This document shows positions 1 through 11,429 of a stretch of DNA of 64,000 nucleotides, piece by piece. The notes below the pieces were generated by a model. The model ran no database searches. It had not been told where the DNA came from and saw only the letters and a list, made by a program, of their open reading frames with translations. The position numbers and the translations under genes were made by a program. Origin of the DNA: Fasciolopsis buskii (taxonomy: Eukaryota > Platyhelminthes > Trematoda > Plagiorchiida > Fasciolidae); the NCBI GenBank assembly GCA_008360955.1, contig LUCM01008403.1:34231-98230 (forward strand), read 5' to 3'. The stretch's first letter is position 1. Each line of letters begins with the position of its first letter.

Positions 1-262
1 CGGTTGTCGAAAACCTCCAACCGACGAACATCGCCCACACGCATACTCCATGTCTCACAACCGTACAACAGAACTGAACACACTGCAGCACAGTACACAC
101 AACCTTTTGACTTCAGTGAAATATCAAGCCGACGCCACAAGTGCTTCAATCCAGCGTAATCTGCACGAGCCTTGGATATACGCGTATTTACCTCCAATCC
201 CGAGCTACCATCGTTCGACACGCAGTTACCAAGGTAGGTGAAGCGGTCTACAATCGTCAGTT
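1..262 (-). mobile_element. RTE-type LINE, C-terminal end of reverse transcriptase ORF, cut by window edge
   Basis: Read on the minus strand, positions 262 to 1 form one open frame of about 87 codons. It contains TIVDRFTYLGNCVSNDGS, then LWRRLDISLKSKG and LLYGCETWSMRVGDVRRLEV. This is the segment after the reverse transcriptase palm of RTE-like non-LTR retrotransposons, and the same motifs recur in the element at 11.4-14.8 kb. The frame has no stop between 262 and the window edge, so this copy is younger or better kept than the other LINE pieces here. Similarity stops abruptly near 262, with a stop codon just upstream, which suggests a 5'-truncated insertion. The rest of the element lies outside the window. 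RTE assignment is by motif pattern, not by phylogeny. Confidence 0.8.
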
Positions 263-794
263 GTATGTTTTTTATCTATATATACGTCCTGCGATATCAG
301 TGAATCTCACAGGACAGACCAACTACTTGCTAAAATGTGATTCTGTGATGGCAAAATGGTTATATCACTACGTTGCACATGAACGTAAAAGTTGGATAAT
401 TGAACAGATGGGTGCATGCAAGATGGATAACTGGCGGTTCTGATGGTCTGCGGCAACCTACGAACCAAAGGAAAATAGAATCACGAATTGTCCGATGTTC
501 AGTCTAATCATTCATTGGTAATTAGTGGTAAAATAAGAAAGTCGAAGTGTCTCTAGCACAGCTTACCACAAGACATTACGGTTGGGTAACATAAACATTC
601 TACTTGAGCGTCAGTTATTGTTTCCGAACTCTACGAATTTTCCCCATTAGTCTGCCTCTTTTATGACTCAAATGCGATCAGGGCGCTGACAGTCAGTCGT
701 CGCAGAATTCATGTTCATCTTGATCATGAGCCTTAAATTTACTAGATCGCCGTCCTCAATACTCATTTTCCCTGTACTTTCTTGTTTTCTACAG
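263..794. other. No gene seen; probable intron of the USP gene
   Basis: I see no exon, repeat or RNA gene here. The stretch leads into a pyrimidine-rich acceptor ending in ttgttttctacag at 782-794, so it is probably intronic sequence upstream of the exon at 795. Confidence 0.5.
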
Positions 795-881
795 ATAGGA
801 GTCCATATACAGAAATCTCAGAAGCACGTATCTTTCCCAATTGTGCTTGATCTTAGTCCGTTCTGTTCGGTTTTGTATCTG
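795..881 (+). CDS. Ubiquitin carboxyl-terminal hydrolase, USP16/USP45-like, penultimate coding exon
   Basis: An 87-nt exon of 29 codons is bounded by acceptor ttgttttctacag and donor gtaagt. It reads IGVHIQKSQKHVSFPIVLDL followed by SPFCSVLYL. This matches the part of USP catalytic domains just before the histidine box, where the pattern is K-x-x-K-H-V-x-F-P-x-x-L-D-L-x-P-F-C. The exon starts and ends at codon boundaries, and joining it to the exon at 5328 gives a continuous USP frame. USP enzymes are cysteine proteases that remove ubiquitin from proteins; USP16 and USP45 are the nearest family members by motif. The catalytic cysteine and earlier domains must be upstream of the window. Identity as a USP is strong; the USP16/45 subgroup is an inference. 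Confidence 0.85.
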
Positions 882-1079
882 GTAAGTCTCATTCATATGC
901 TTCCACGATATGAATTAGTCATTATAATGATTTCTTACAAGATTTCGTGGGCCCTTATTGGCCCCATCTTGCTTTCAGTTAACAGATCTGTTGCGTGCTC
1001 TCATACTGCATTATGTGCCACCACCCTGACACTGTGTTTGTGTGTATGCGATTGATCAGCTTGATAGTGATATGCAGTC

Positions 1080-2199
1080 CCATGGAAGTTGCAAACGCCC
1101 GTAGCTATTCCGGCAAGTGTCCGGTAGCCTGTTACAACAAATCCACCAACTAAGGCGAAGGTCCTCAAGAAAATCCGAGCCTTAGGGCGTCATAAATTGT
1201 CGGACTCCGATGGATTTCCTCCAATGACTGCGCTAGCCATAGAGGTCTCAATCTAATCCAAACAGCGTCGTAGCTGCTTTCGTCCGTCATTCTTCGCTGG
1301 TTGTACAACACTCGTGAAGAGCGAACTCGTGAGAAACAGGCTGGGTTTCCTGCTGGTCGTGGATTCGTCGCCCAATTATTCACTCTCCGACAATTGTCAG
1401 AGTACCGTTTTATCTTCCGAAGGCCAACGATCATCGTGTTTTTGGACATCCGCGCAGCCTTTGACTCAGTTGATAGGTCTGCACTGTATCACTATTTGAT
1501 GGGGAATGGAATACCTGGGAATTCCGTGTCGGTCCTCAAAGAGTTGTACCGTCATGCGCTCAGTCGGGTTAAGGTTTATGGCCAACTTCGTCCAGTGGAG
1601 TATGAAAAGGGTGCTCCGTATCCCTCTTTTCGTTTCAACTTTGTCAAAGAGGATGTCCTACAGAACGCTATATCTGGTCTTTTAGATGGTGGAATTGAAC
1701 TCCTCCCGGAAAACAGTTTTTGACTTACAATATGCCAATGATGTCGCCTTGCTTAACAACGATGCATAGACAATTCAACGCACATTAACGCGCTTGGCAA
1801 TTGAAGTGTCCAGATGCGGTGTGCTTTACACCTTCAAAATGCAAGTTACTTCTTCAGGACTGGGAGAACCTTGTGCCGACACTCATTCTTTGTGATGGTC
1901 GGTTGGGGGTAGTCATTCGCTTCAAGTACCTCGGGAGCCCGATCACACCTTGCCGATGTACTGGGGAGGGGGTCACGTTGCAAATTGCAAAAGTTAGAGC
2001 AACTTTCGCGAACCTGCGGTAGTTGTGGCGCCGCCATGACCCCCGGTGTTCACTCAAAGGAAGGTTGTGCAGTGCCACGGCTCGTAGTGTCCTGCTTTGC
2101 GATTGCCAGACAACGAGTCCTAGTTTGGATTGAAACGTCGTAATAAGCGTTGTAACACTGTGTGCGCCCTCTGACCTCTACAACATATATATATATATA
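1080..2199 (+). mobile_element. Decayed RTE-type LINE with (TA)n 3' tail (family B)
   Basis: Pieces of a reverse transcriptase are spread over at least three frames. NTREERTREKQAGFPAGRG near 1304-1361 precedes palm motif A as VFLDIRAAFDSVDRSALY (about 1437-1490). After a frameshift the catalytic motif C appears as LQYANDVALL near 1726, with YAND in place of YADD. FKYLGSPIT follows near 1921, then LWRRHDP near 2022. The piece ends in a degenerate tail and an AT-dinucleotide run at 2184-2199. It is a dead copy inside an intron. It is related to the two 3' fragments at 37.4 and 40.7 kb and distinct from the family at 1-262 and 11.4-14.8 kb. The 5' border is uncertain by about 100 bases. Confidence 0.75.
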
Positions 2200-3029
2200 C
2201 CAGCATTTGTTTTCGTGATTAGAAATGAATGACAGAAGTTCGAGAAACCTTCCAGTCCTTGTTCCCCTGCAGTTCGCTAAGCAAGAAAGTTTTCAGTAAT
2301 ATTGTTATGCAATTTATTCTTACTACTATTGTCGGCAAGCTTGTTTTTATCGTCACATTTTCGCATCAAAATCATATGTTATATATATGCAAAAGTGTTG
2401 CACCTCGCAATTTTTTTTGAAGTTCTGCAACCTTGTGTAAAATCATTGCTAATTTTGATTATCTTATGGAAATGGGAAACTAAACCATGATACTTTATTT
2501 GACGGGAACCTCAAATCTCACCAGCCTGGTGTCTAATGCGCTGACCATCCGGTGCTGGGTCTTCTCTAAGCGGCAACTAATAAAAGTGGTCTACCCGTCA
2601 AATTGCTGGCAGCAAGTAATATCCGCTCTCACAGTCCCAGCACTAATTCCGCTTAGAGCGACTTCGTTGGGGCGCACAGACGTGCGAACAAGTCAGCAAA
2701 AGTCAGAGTTCATTGTGGTGTGCTGAAACAAAGCCCCGTATTCAGCAGCCTCTGTCACACGGGACATTAAGCCATGTGAGACTCAGAAACAGCGGATATC
2801 CACTACTTCTGTTGCTCTGCTGGATGCTGGCAGATCCGTCTCTCTGAATGTCACACAATGAGACGCCAACTGAGCAACAGCCTGAGAAATGACCGCGAGC
2901 AGTGATGGTTAGAGAAATGGGAAAGGCCGTGGCTATCGTCAGTAATGGCAACTTTTATTGTCGGGTTGGGAGCACTGGTACACGGAAGTCAGGTGTAAGC
3001 TGAGTGATCAATGAATCCGACGCCCCATC

Positions 3030-3960
3030 CTTTGGGAGTGTTGGGCGAAACAATTTAGGGAGTATTTTGTTTGGGCCACCGCGATAATGGGCCTTCCACT
3101 TATGCCCATACGTGAAACAGTACAGGTAGATACCAGTCTTCCTTTCGGAATGGAAGTAATCAGAGAGATGGGTTTTCCTGAAAGGTTTAAAACAATTGGA
3201 TTAGGTGGACTGTCTTCGTCCTTCTCTAAGCATGATGGTGAATTTTTTATATCGGAGTTATCAAACCTCCAAAGGTCAATCTGGGCAAAGTATTGGTATG
3301 AACCAGTGATTTATCGATTTAAAAGAAAGTCGATAGGCTTTCGCGTGAAAAGCCTATAAGAACTAGTTACCTAAGTATCGTACTCAGCCTGCTCACGGGC
3401 GTTATCTTCATCCCGCTATTTGGTACTCCCGAGAATCAAGCCGGTTTCCGTTCCAGTCAGGGTTGTATTGATCTGTAACAGATCTCACAGCATCAACGCA
3501 CCTTCCGTGGACCCGCGATTTGTCTTTCTTGATTTAAAAGCAGCGTTAGGCTCAATCGGTTACGCAATTTTGTGGCTGCGCATCCCATTGGACTGTACCA
3601 CAGAAATTCATTTCCATTAGCCAGTTTTTGTATTCGAGTAGACTAAGCCGAGTTCTTTCACGCAAGTTCATCATGGCATCCCTGATCACAGATTGGTGCG
3701 ATGTAGTCTGGGACGAAATTCAGAATTTATTGTGGAATATACCGAGAAGATACACCAAAGTTTGGAAGCAAGATGCCTAATGCAGTCGCCCGTAAACTGC
3801 AACTCGCTGTCGCTCGGCTCGTTACTACATCCGATCTGATGAGACTATGTGGTTTTTTGCCACCTCAAGTTTCAGTCTCAAGGTTGCCAGCCCCCCTCGC
3901 CTCCCCATGTAGTAGGTCCGAATAGCAATGGGACATGTTCCGTCTATTGCACTCTTGCTT
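3030..3960 (+). mobile_element. Decayed LINE reverse transcriptase relic inside the USP intron
   Basis: The frame at 3087-3359 contains PIRETVQVDTSLPF, RFKTIGLGGLSSSF and ISELSNLQRSIWAK. These match the region just upstream of the palm in RTE-like reverse transcriptases, where G-L-D-G-L is usual. The sequence continues with ENQAGFRSSQGCIDL near 3430-3475 and a damaged motif A, FLDLKAALGSIG, near 3526, where FDS has become LGS. Beyond that the similarity fades over several hundred bases and frames change often. It is older and more damaged than the copy at 1080-2199. Both borders are approximate. Confidence 0.65.
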
Positions 3961-5327
3961 TAAGCATGTGGTAAAAAAAGAAATCAGCCACCGCTCCCTG
4001 GTAGGGTACGGTACCCTCGCACCGTCGTACTGCCTCATAAGTTAAATCCTCGGGTCAAAGACCCAAGGGGGGCTTCTTAGTCAACTCTTCGCTTCGTTAT
4101 TAGCAACCGGCTAGTCGCACGTGCACAAAGGAACCTTGGGTCACAGTAGTCAACCGTCGATATGGAACCGAACAACGGAGAAACCAATGAGATCAGGCCA
4201 CGCATTAAGCGTTTGTATGAGTTGAGTTATACCGCCATGTGTGTTTGCTAGGTGGAATAAGTGCAGTAGTAATATTTTCCCGCAACTTAATTGCCTCTGG
4301 TCACCAGCGGGACCACAAACTGTCACACGCGACCTTAGTCTATTTTTTCGGATAGCCGGTGTCAGTAGGTTGGCCGTGGTTTATTAAAAACACGTTAAAT
4401 TGTGAGGCAAACTGACTGACCGGGTCTCGTTTGGTCAAAAGTATATGCAACGATCGGTGAATCGCTGGCAGAAAGTGACTTTTTGCGTACGTATGCTTGT
4501 TTCAGATCGATGTTGACTCTAACGTGTGCGCTTTTCTTCAAATTCGGTACATGACTTTATGAGCTTGTCTGTTATGTCCACGAGTACTCGAGATGTATTT
4601 GATCAACTTGCCTTAAAAGTTCTCGTGATGTCCTAATCAGGATAAGCCTACGGACAGTGGACACAAATCACGTATGTCAGTTTATGATCAGTCTGTTGAT
4701 CTCAATCAACTACACTACAGGACAGTATCATCGTTACCGTTGTTGCATTTGGCGCATATACAAATAACAGTGAAAATCAACTCATGCATGCACGATTTTC
4801 TAAATCAAAATTGTGGCATTTCAATGCGTCAAGTGGTCAATTGAGGGTACGTGTTTCCGTCAGAGTTGTCATCATTTTAATCTATCCTTTGTTGTTCGTC
4901 TTCTTACCAAACCCGATCTTTTGTGAGTTTATATCCTTTCAAACTTGAGGGTCACGGTGTGAAGCGAGCTTCTGAGGTCATGTAACACTCCTTTTCTACT
5001 GTGTTCACGTCATTGGCAAATAGTAAAAGTGAACTATTTTCCCCATTGTTCTAATCTGTACAAAGAACGTTGTATATGTTCCTTTTTGATGCTGGACGGT
5101 CTTGTTAAAAAAGTTTCCGATATCAGAAGTATCGACAATTATCTTTGTCTTCCGACAAATTTTATTGATGCACTTAGGGTGCCTATACTTATGCTGTTGT
5201 AACTTGTGTTGATCGTTTATGACTTACCTTTTATGGGTTTAATTTCCAGTAAATCGAATAACGGTTGTTTTAGCTGATTCAGTTTCTCACCATTCACCCA
5301 TGACAGTCCTCATCTCAAAATGTCCAG

Positions 5328-5852
5328 TATCGGCTGTACGGCGTTGTCGAACATCTAGGTCGCATGGCCGGTGGGCATTACGTGGCTTATGTGGCGTCGC
5401 AAGGCAATTTGACAGCCGAGACTGAACCAAATGCTGCTATTCAGAAATCCGCTCATGATAGTGCTACCAACACATCTGGGTTTGTCAAGCGCTTTGTTGG
5501 CCGGCTGGATACGCCACCCAAATGGCCAATGACAACGCATGATTTGCTCCAACGATGGCGTCGGTGTGATCGTGACAGACTTTCTGAATCAATTGAGGAA
5601 GCCAAGTTATTGGTTGACGACATGCTAAACCAAACCAGCAGGACAACAGACGAGGATTCCGCAGCAAACTGTTTATCTACCGGCGAACGCATCCATCCCA
5701 GTCCGGGACAGAGTGATCCAAATCGCGAGGATAAGGTGCTGGCGGACACACGCACATGGTTCCGCTGTTCTGATGAGCATGTGGACCAAGTACCGGTTTC
5801 CAAAGTTCTAGAATGCCAGGCCTACGTTCTTTTCTACGAACGAATCAACTGA
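5328..5852 (+). CDS. Ubiquitin carboxyl-terminal hydrolase, USP16/USP45-like, last coding exon
   Basis: This exon encodes 174 residues and a stop. It opens with YRLYGVVEHLGRMAGGHYVA, the USP histidine box, with the catalytic His at exon residue 17. It closes with TWFRCSDEHVDQVPVSKV and CQAYVLFYERIN, the last block of the fold, with the catalytic acid (Asp) at residue 149. That ending matches USP16/USP45, where the enzyme also stops right after the L-F-Y-E-R block. About 127 residues separate the His from the Trp of the last block, clearly more than I would expect in vertebrate relatives. The insert is hydrophilic and rich in Asp, Glu, Ser and Thr. The frame joins the exon at 795-881 at a codon boundary. 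The enzyme would remove ubiquitin from target proteins. Confidence 0.9.
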   Translation, partial: YRLYGVVEHLGRMAGGHYVAYVASQGNLTAETEPNAAIQKSAHDSATNTSGFVKRFVGRLDTPPKWPMTTHDLLQRWRRCDRDRLSESIEEAKLLVDDMLNQTSRTTDEDSAANCLSTGERIHPSPGQSDPNREDKVLADTRTWFRCSDEHVDQVPVSKVLECQAYVLFYERIN

Positions 5853-6592
5853 ATAGTGCTATCTTATTCCCAGTCCATTCGATGTCTTTCGTCGGCATCC
5901 AGAAGCCGTTCTCTTAAGGGCCTCTCCTTGTATTTGCTTTTGTTCTGCATACTGACAACCGCCAGTTGGCGACTCCTGATAAACTTAATTGCATTACTTG
6001 ATGTTTTGTAGGAGGCTTTTATTCCGTCAAGTAGAAGGAGTCAATGAAAAACGAGTCTTCATGACCTCGGAGTTTGCCGTCGTGCGCATTTGTAACCTAG
6101 ACACGACCAATTATCACCAACACTTCTGTGCTTCTGGCTACATTATCTTCTCCGTAGCCCATCCACCCACCAGTCCTCATACTGGACTCGATAACCACGT
6201 GAAAAAATGTAAATAACGACAAGATGTGGTGGTTTTTATATTTTTGCCCTTGATTTTGATGTTGGTATAATTTTAACCGTTTCATTATTCCGTGTCCTAC
6301 GTGTGTCTTCCCGATTTGTACCTACGAAATGCCATTCACCGTAGTAATGATAGATTTTCATTGCATACACATAACTGTTTATATTCGCGTGACACGCGTC
6401 CCAAATTACAGCCATGTCTACCTCGTCATTCGAAATTTCAGCGTCTCTGCGCCTCTGTTGTGTAGCGTACAGTTGGGTGTTGTATAAAATTAGTTTAGTT
6501 ATTTAGTTTTCTCTTTTTATAGGTTTCTCCAGCTGGTTGATAAACTGTATATAGGTTGTATCCGAGCAATCATTTTCTTCATCCGGTAAATA
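5853..6592 (+). other. Probable 3' untranslated region of the USP gene
   Basis: No exon is visible after the stop codon. I found no AATAAA before 7150, where one occurs (7150-7155), so a long 3' untranslated region reaching about 7.2 kb is possible but unproven. Confidence 0.35.
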
Positions 6593-7158
6593 TGACGGTC
6601 TCAAGATCTGCTCTCACAAGGTCTTTGGTATTTATTGAACTGAAAATGGTACCGTACTACCACGTAACATCTATACTTGTGAAAAACATTGTTCAAACAT
6701 GGCATCCAACAGTCTCTAACACAGGGATGAATGATGTGCTGCCTGACGACCAAAAACCATTAACTCCCGCATTTCCCTTCCTTCCGTCGTTGCTCGTCGG
6801 TGAGCTGCACAAAACTCCTGGCAGTAACTCCTTTGCACCAAGTACTCCAAGCAAACTTTGTCGAATATCTCACCATTACATTTTCGTTACTCTTGGAATA
6901 CCGACTGGATTGATACTCAATCGAAATTCATGCCCCAACGGGTGCGCACGTTTTTTTTCGTTGCTTAACTCAACGTGTTTCTTTTTGTCTGCGCAAGTGC
7001 TATTTGAACAGCCGACTGTTTTTAAAACAACCCATCGTGCAATGCTCAATTCAGTGATGAAGAAGACCATAGTGTATAGCTGCTTCGTCGTGTTTGTTCG
7101 AAACCAGTTGCAATGCATGCCCGGCTCCTCCGTGGCCAAAATCGTAGTGAATAAATAA
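6593..7158 (+). CDS. Unassigned open frame of 188 codons; may be chance
   Basis: Starting from the first ATG at 6593, this frame runs 188 codons to a TAA at 7156-7158, overlapping an AATAAA signal at 7150-7155. I recognise no domain. The product would be of mixed composition, with a hydrophobic stretch around GARFFSLLNSTCFFLSAQVL in the middle. A frame of this length is expected roughly once by chance in a window of this size. A minus-strand frame overlaps much of it. It could equally be 3' untranslated sequence of the USP gene. I list it because it is the longest simple frame in the window that is not clearly a transposon. Confidence 0.15.
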
Positions 7159-8722
7159 ACACATCTAATATCTGTCTGATACACTTTGTTGCCAAACCTG
7201 TAACAATATTCGATCTCCACGTTTAGTGTTGATTGTCGATTGGAGTTATTGGTCGTTGCTTTTGTTTTCTTCCTGGACTGGAGTATTTTTCCAGTTCCCA
7301 ATAATTTATTGCTGTTCAAATGTCAATGAACGTCCGCTGTGTTTGTAGTCAGTAAATTTAACGGTAATGGTTTTGGAGTCTCGTCTCTTGGTTGCAATCT
7401 CACTCGGATAGTACGCAAAAACAGGTGAACGAAGAAAAGCCAGAAAAATCGGTTATTTTTTTGTTCCTCATTGGGATGCGCTTTCTATTTGTAATTAATA
7501 TCCTGCCTAAAGACAAGTTTGGATAGCCTCTATCTACAGTTTGCGGTCAGTGATACGCTTCGGACGAAAGTTCCTCACACCTTTATGTAGGGCTTGTCAT
7601 CGGGAAACTCCGTTTGAGTTCTCTCTCAGACAAGTGTCGTGGGCGTAAGAAAGCAGGCGCTGGTGACGTTTGAGCAGGAATGTCGCAGGTTCGAATAGTT
7701 CTAAAATCAATTACTTTTCCAATTTCAACGTACAATTGGTCATGCGGATCATTCTGTCAAGAATGAAGAAAATGAAGAATAAAAGATATGAACTCAAACT
7801 TCTTTTGTTCAAAATATGTGATTCGTCGATTGACAGAGCTATGATGGTGTACCGTGAGTATGCATTTGCGGTGTTGCGTGAGCTACGTAATTTGGGAACA
7901 TTATCTGTTACTAGTTTTGAAGAACGACCTAATGATGCCGTCAGAACAACTAGCGGAATGGGATTGCAGGACCTTGTTAATTTTGTAGCAGGGAGTAGTT
8001 TTAATTCCACTCAATATAAAATCTGCGATTATTCATGAGGGAACGGTAAAAAGTGGAGGTTGTATCAGTTACCTTCTCGTGAATTCCTTACTGTTGCTCT
8101 AGTGCTGTATGTCACTCGGGACAGTCGGCTGTTTTTTGCGTCCTATTTGCGATGTTTATCGCTGTAGTTGGATCACAGCGCTGAGCGTGTTACACTTCAT
8201 TTTTATACGCTATCTTGCGTGGGCTCGTATTCATGAAATCGTGAAGTTTGCGGAGTTCATGTCGGATCTCATTACTGAATTAAGATCGTATCCTATCTTC
8301 TCTGTCCGAAGGGTGGGGATTGCCGTCGGTGCAACCCCGAGGTAATTATAGCTGGAATCATCCAGTGATCGAGCATGATGAATTTCTTGTGTGCCGGATT
8401 TCAGGGATTTTGTGGGGTGTCATAGTCCACTTCATCAAACCAAGATCCTTTCTACTTGCTTAAGCAAAACATCTACAGTGAGTAGCAGTGTAGGGCTGTG
8501 AGCCGATCAGTGGATTATCTTTCAATGTAGTAGCTGCATTCCGTTCATGTGCAGTTTGCGTATAGAGTTATTATCTCTGGAGATTTCTCGGTGGTCTTCC
8601 TTAATCGCAAAGAAACGGGATGAAGGAGAATCTCGGTAGGCCAGGGGTGAACCTCTGTGTGCTGTATCCCAACAAATAACGAGTGTATATAAGTCGCGCA
8701 ACTAACTATTTACCCTGCATGC
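7159..8722. other. No gene recognised
   Basis: Two short frames occur around 7.7-8.0 kb on both strands without recognisable domains. A lone GGTTCGAAT resembling a Pol III B box lies at 7688 without a convincing A box. Nothing else is supportable. Confidence 0.4.
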
Positions 8723-9102
8723 CAAGTGCAGCAGTCTATATGCATTGCTTTACGGTAACACCTTCGGTAGCCAGCCGAACGCTATAGTGTAGATCGATCC
8801 GAAAATTCCATTTGATCAGGGGTTGAATGGGTTAACTTGACACGGAAGTGATGAAGTCCAACGTAGGTCACTGGTGTGGTGCAGTGAAGGATAGGCTTGG
8901 CTTCCGATTCCAAGCGTCCTAAAGTGGCTTTGTGGTCGTTTAGAGCTCTCCATTCTCTGGATTCCAAATCTCGGCTGGTAGTTCTTCAATATAAGAAGCC
9001 CGTCCCTATCATTATATTGTGGCCATTTTATTAAAAAATCAAAATCATCCAACGATCACCCTGCAGTCCTACGTTGCTGCCCACGCAAGTGCAGCAGTCT
9101 AT
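8723..9102. repeat. 17-bp direct repeats bracketing about 346 bp, possible target-site duplication
   Basis: CAAGTGCAGCAGTCTAT occurs at 8723-8739 and again, unchanged, at 9086-9102. The sequence between has no recognisable coding motif. A pair of exact 17-mers this close is unlikely by chance and looks like a target-site duplication around an old insertion. I see no clear tail or promoter in the inner 346 bp. Confidence 0.4.
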
Positions 9103-10404
9103 TCTCACTGACAAACTGGGTTTTAGTATCCACGCCAAATCAGTTCTAACCGTAAGTTTGTGTAATTTCAATGCTGAACGATGTATTTCTTCACATTTGA
9201 TAAGCCGGTAGTTCCATTCGTCATTTCTTCAGGGTTGCGCTCAGGATTAGAGTCTTAGGTATATTCAAAATCAGGTTATTCTGCGATAAGTAAATTAGTC
9301 GTAATGTCGTTAATTTTCGCGCAATATCCCGTTCAATTCTCAACGGGGAACGCCCATTTTTAGCGGGATATTCGAAATTGCAAAGTAAGGTCTAAAACGA
9401 TGGGTTTCAGAGCAACCAGATAAGTGAGTGTCGTCTGCGTCTGCCCTACTGTCACAACTCTATGTAAACAAATCCAAATGCGTGGAATTTTGGCATCTAT
9501 GCCACGATTTGGATAGATGTAATGTGTTCACTAGTGCGTAATCTTGTTGGAGTAAGCGATTCCCGCCAGGCTGCCCTTCAACAACAGGCTACCGAGCATT
9601 TTCTGTTCACTGCTCACATTAGCGAGTTCACGTGTTCCTTCCTGTCGTAGGACCTGCTCGTTACAATAGAATGAAGTAGGATACCTATTTTTCTCCAAAG
9701 TTCATGCCAATAATTTTCCATCGTCACGTTGGCCTCTCCAGGCCTCATGTTCCACCCGCTTTGAACGGTACTTCGATAAGAACGGTATGTGCATCACCTT
9801 TTGATATATTAGAAAATTGTATTCAGTTGTTGCTATCCTCAGTCACTTGAAATTTCAACATCTCCGTCAGTGAGAAAGCCATTTTCGGAAATGTTGGATA
9901 CTGCTGGAATAAGGCACCGAAGTTCCTATGGTAAATTCCTACATTTTGGTCTTTCGGATGCACCAGAGGAAATGGAATGCGGACGATTGTTATGTTTACT
10001 AATGAAGGCTTCCAGAGGCCTCCAGTCTGTTCATGACGGTATTGTAATGGAAAATAATTGCGCTTCATCCGCCGTCAATTGGTTGTGTTCCGACTGGTAC
10101 GATTTTGTTCAAAGAATTTGAAATTCAATGGGTTCAAGTGACCTTTTCAAAACTTTATTCCGGACGATCGTAATTTATAGCTGGAAAATATATGGAGTCC
10201 TGATCAATATATAAGCGTTGCTCAACAAGCGAATAAAAAAACACGCAAATGACTGTCCTCAGATGGAGGCAAACATTAATGGGAAACGCTACGATCTTAT
10301 TTACCGCCATACTGATTCTGCAAGTCGAGTTGTTGATAATGGCTGCCGTCATATACAAAATGAGACGTTATTTCGAAAATCGAGGCTAATTGGTTGGAAA
10401 GTAA
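9103..10404. other. No gene recognised
   Basis: A plus frame at 9870-10121 and a minus frame across the same bases are both open, but neither shows a domain or clear splice sites. No repeat was recognised. Confidence 0.35.
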
Positions 10405-10490
10405 CTCGGCAATGATTAAGTGGATTAGGCGTCTACCATTCAGGAATCAAGGGCTCGGACTTCTAATCTGACGAGTACTTTGATTGGAGA
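10405..10490 (+). repeat. tRNA-like remnant, probably SINE-derived
   Basis: AGTGGATTAGGCGTCT resembles a tRNA D-arm with A box. It is followed by TTCAGGAA, an anticodon-loop-like stretch, and a damaged B box, GGACTTCTAATCTGACGA. Spacing fits a tRNA-derived unit. The B box has changed at invariant positions, so it is not a working tRNA gene. Confidence 0.4.
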
Positions 10491-11429
10491 CGGCAGTTCT
10501 CCGACGCCGGCCCTATTTGGAGTTTATGTAGTTCTGTCAAGCCAATTATTTAGGTAGTGTTGTTGATTTCCCCCTCCTCCCTCCATTGATTCAGGGCACC
10601 CTAGTGACTATGGAGCATATCTCCCACTATCCTCAGGCTTCAAATGTGTGATAAAAACAGTGGACTCATTGGCTTTATGGGGTCTGAGCGCGAAGGGCTC
10701 CTATCGCGTGCATTTCTCCGTGTTTCCCTTGTGCCCATCGCTGTTCTGTCTGGAGCGTTTGGGCGTTTGCATGCATTCTAATTACGCGCTACATCCATAA
10801 GGACGATCGATGGAACTTAAGATATTGAGTTTCGTTCTCTCAATGAGAGCGAAGTGCTTCTGAGATTAGTTCAGGTGAAATTATGTATATGTATGCAGAA
10901 GAACGGTCAACTGCGAGTATGCACTAGTAATCCCACTGTCGGAACCCTTGAAATCTGATAAATAAATTCCTTTTATAACTACGACCCGCTAGGGACTGAC
11001 ATCGCGGTTCACGTGTTCTTATCACGCGAAAACGAAATCGAATGCAATTTGTTCGTGTTTAGTGTGGGACTAACGCAGCGCTACGCTTCAGAAAACTATG
11101 CATCGCTCGGGCAAGCTATCCAGTAAGGACTTGAGTAAAGTTTCTTCTGTAGCACTCTGAATGTTTAGTAAGACATTTTTGGTGTTCTACCGGTCTGAAA
11201 GTGATATCTGTTTTCGTATGTAGCTCACTTGTGGTTACTTCCGAGAGTTTCACTGCGGTATTAAGATCTGAATTGTGTGATTAGTCCCCATCTGCTGGTG
11301 GCAGGCATGTGAGTACAGTAACTGTTTAGGATCTGAATTGGCCATAATGACGATTATCAGTGCGTTCGCTCAAAGTAATTCCGATCTACTGAAGATCACA
11401 CTGATCTCCATTATATCATTAAGATAATT
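10491..11429. other. No gene recognised
   Basis: Intergenic or intronic sequence upstream of the LINE at 11430. No exon, repeat or RNA gene is recognised. Confidence 0.35.

Larger units (their letters stand above)
882..5327 (+). other. 4.4 kb intron of the USP gene, carrying two LINE relics
   Basis: The intron runs from donor gtaagt at 882 to an acceptor ending in tgtccag at 5327. It holds decayed LINE copies at about 1080-2199 and 3030-3960. The parts at 2200-3029 and 3961-5327 show no exon or named repeat. The acceptor has a weak pyrimidine tract, so the exact border rests on the protein frame continuing at 5328. Confidence 0.75.

Noticed and set aside
6876..7319. 147-codon minus-strand frame opposite the 188-codon plus frame
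   Set aside because: No domain, no splice sites, length within chance.
7688..7700. B-box-like GGTTCGAAT
   Set aside because: No convincing A box at the right distance upstream.
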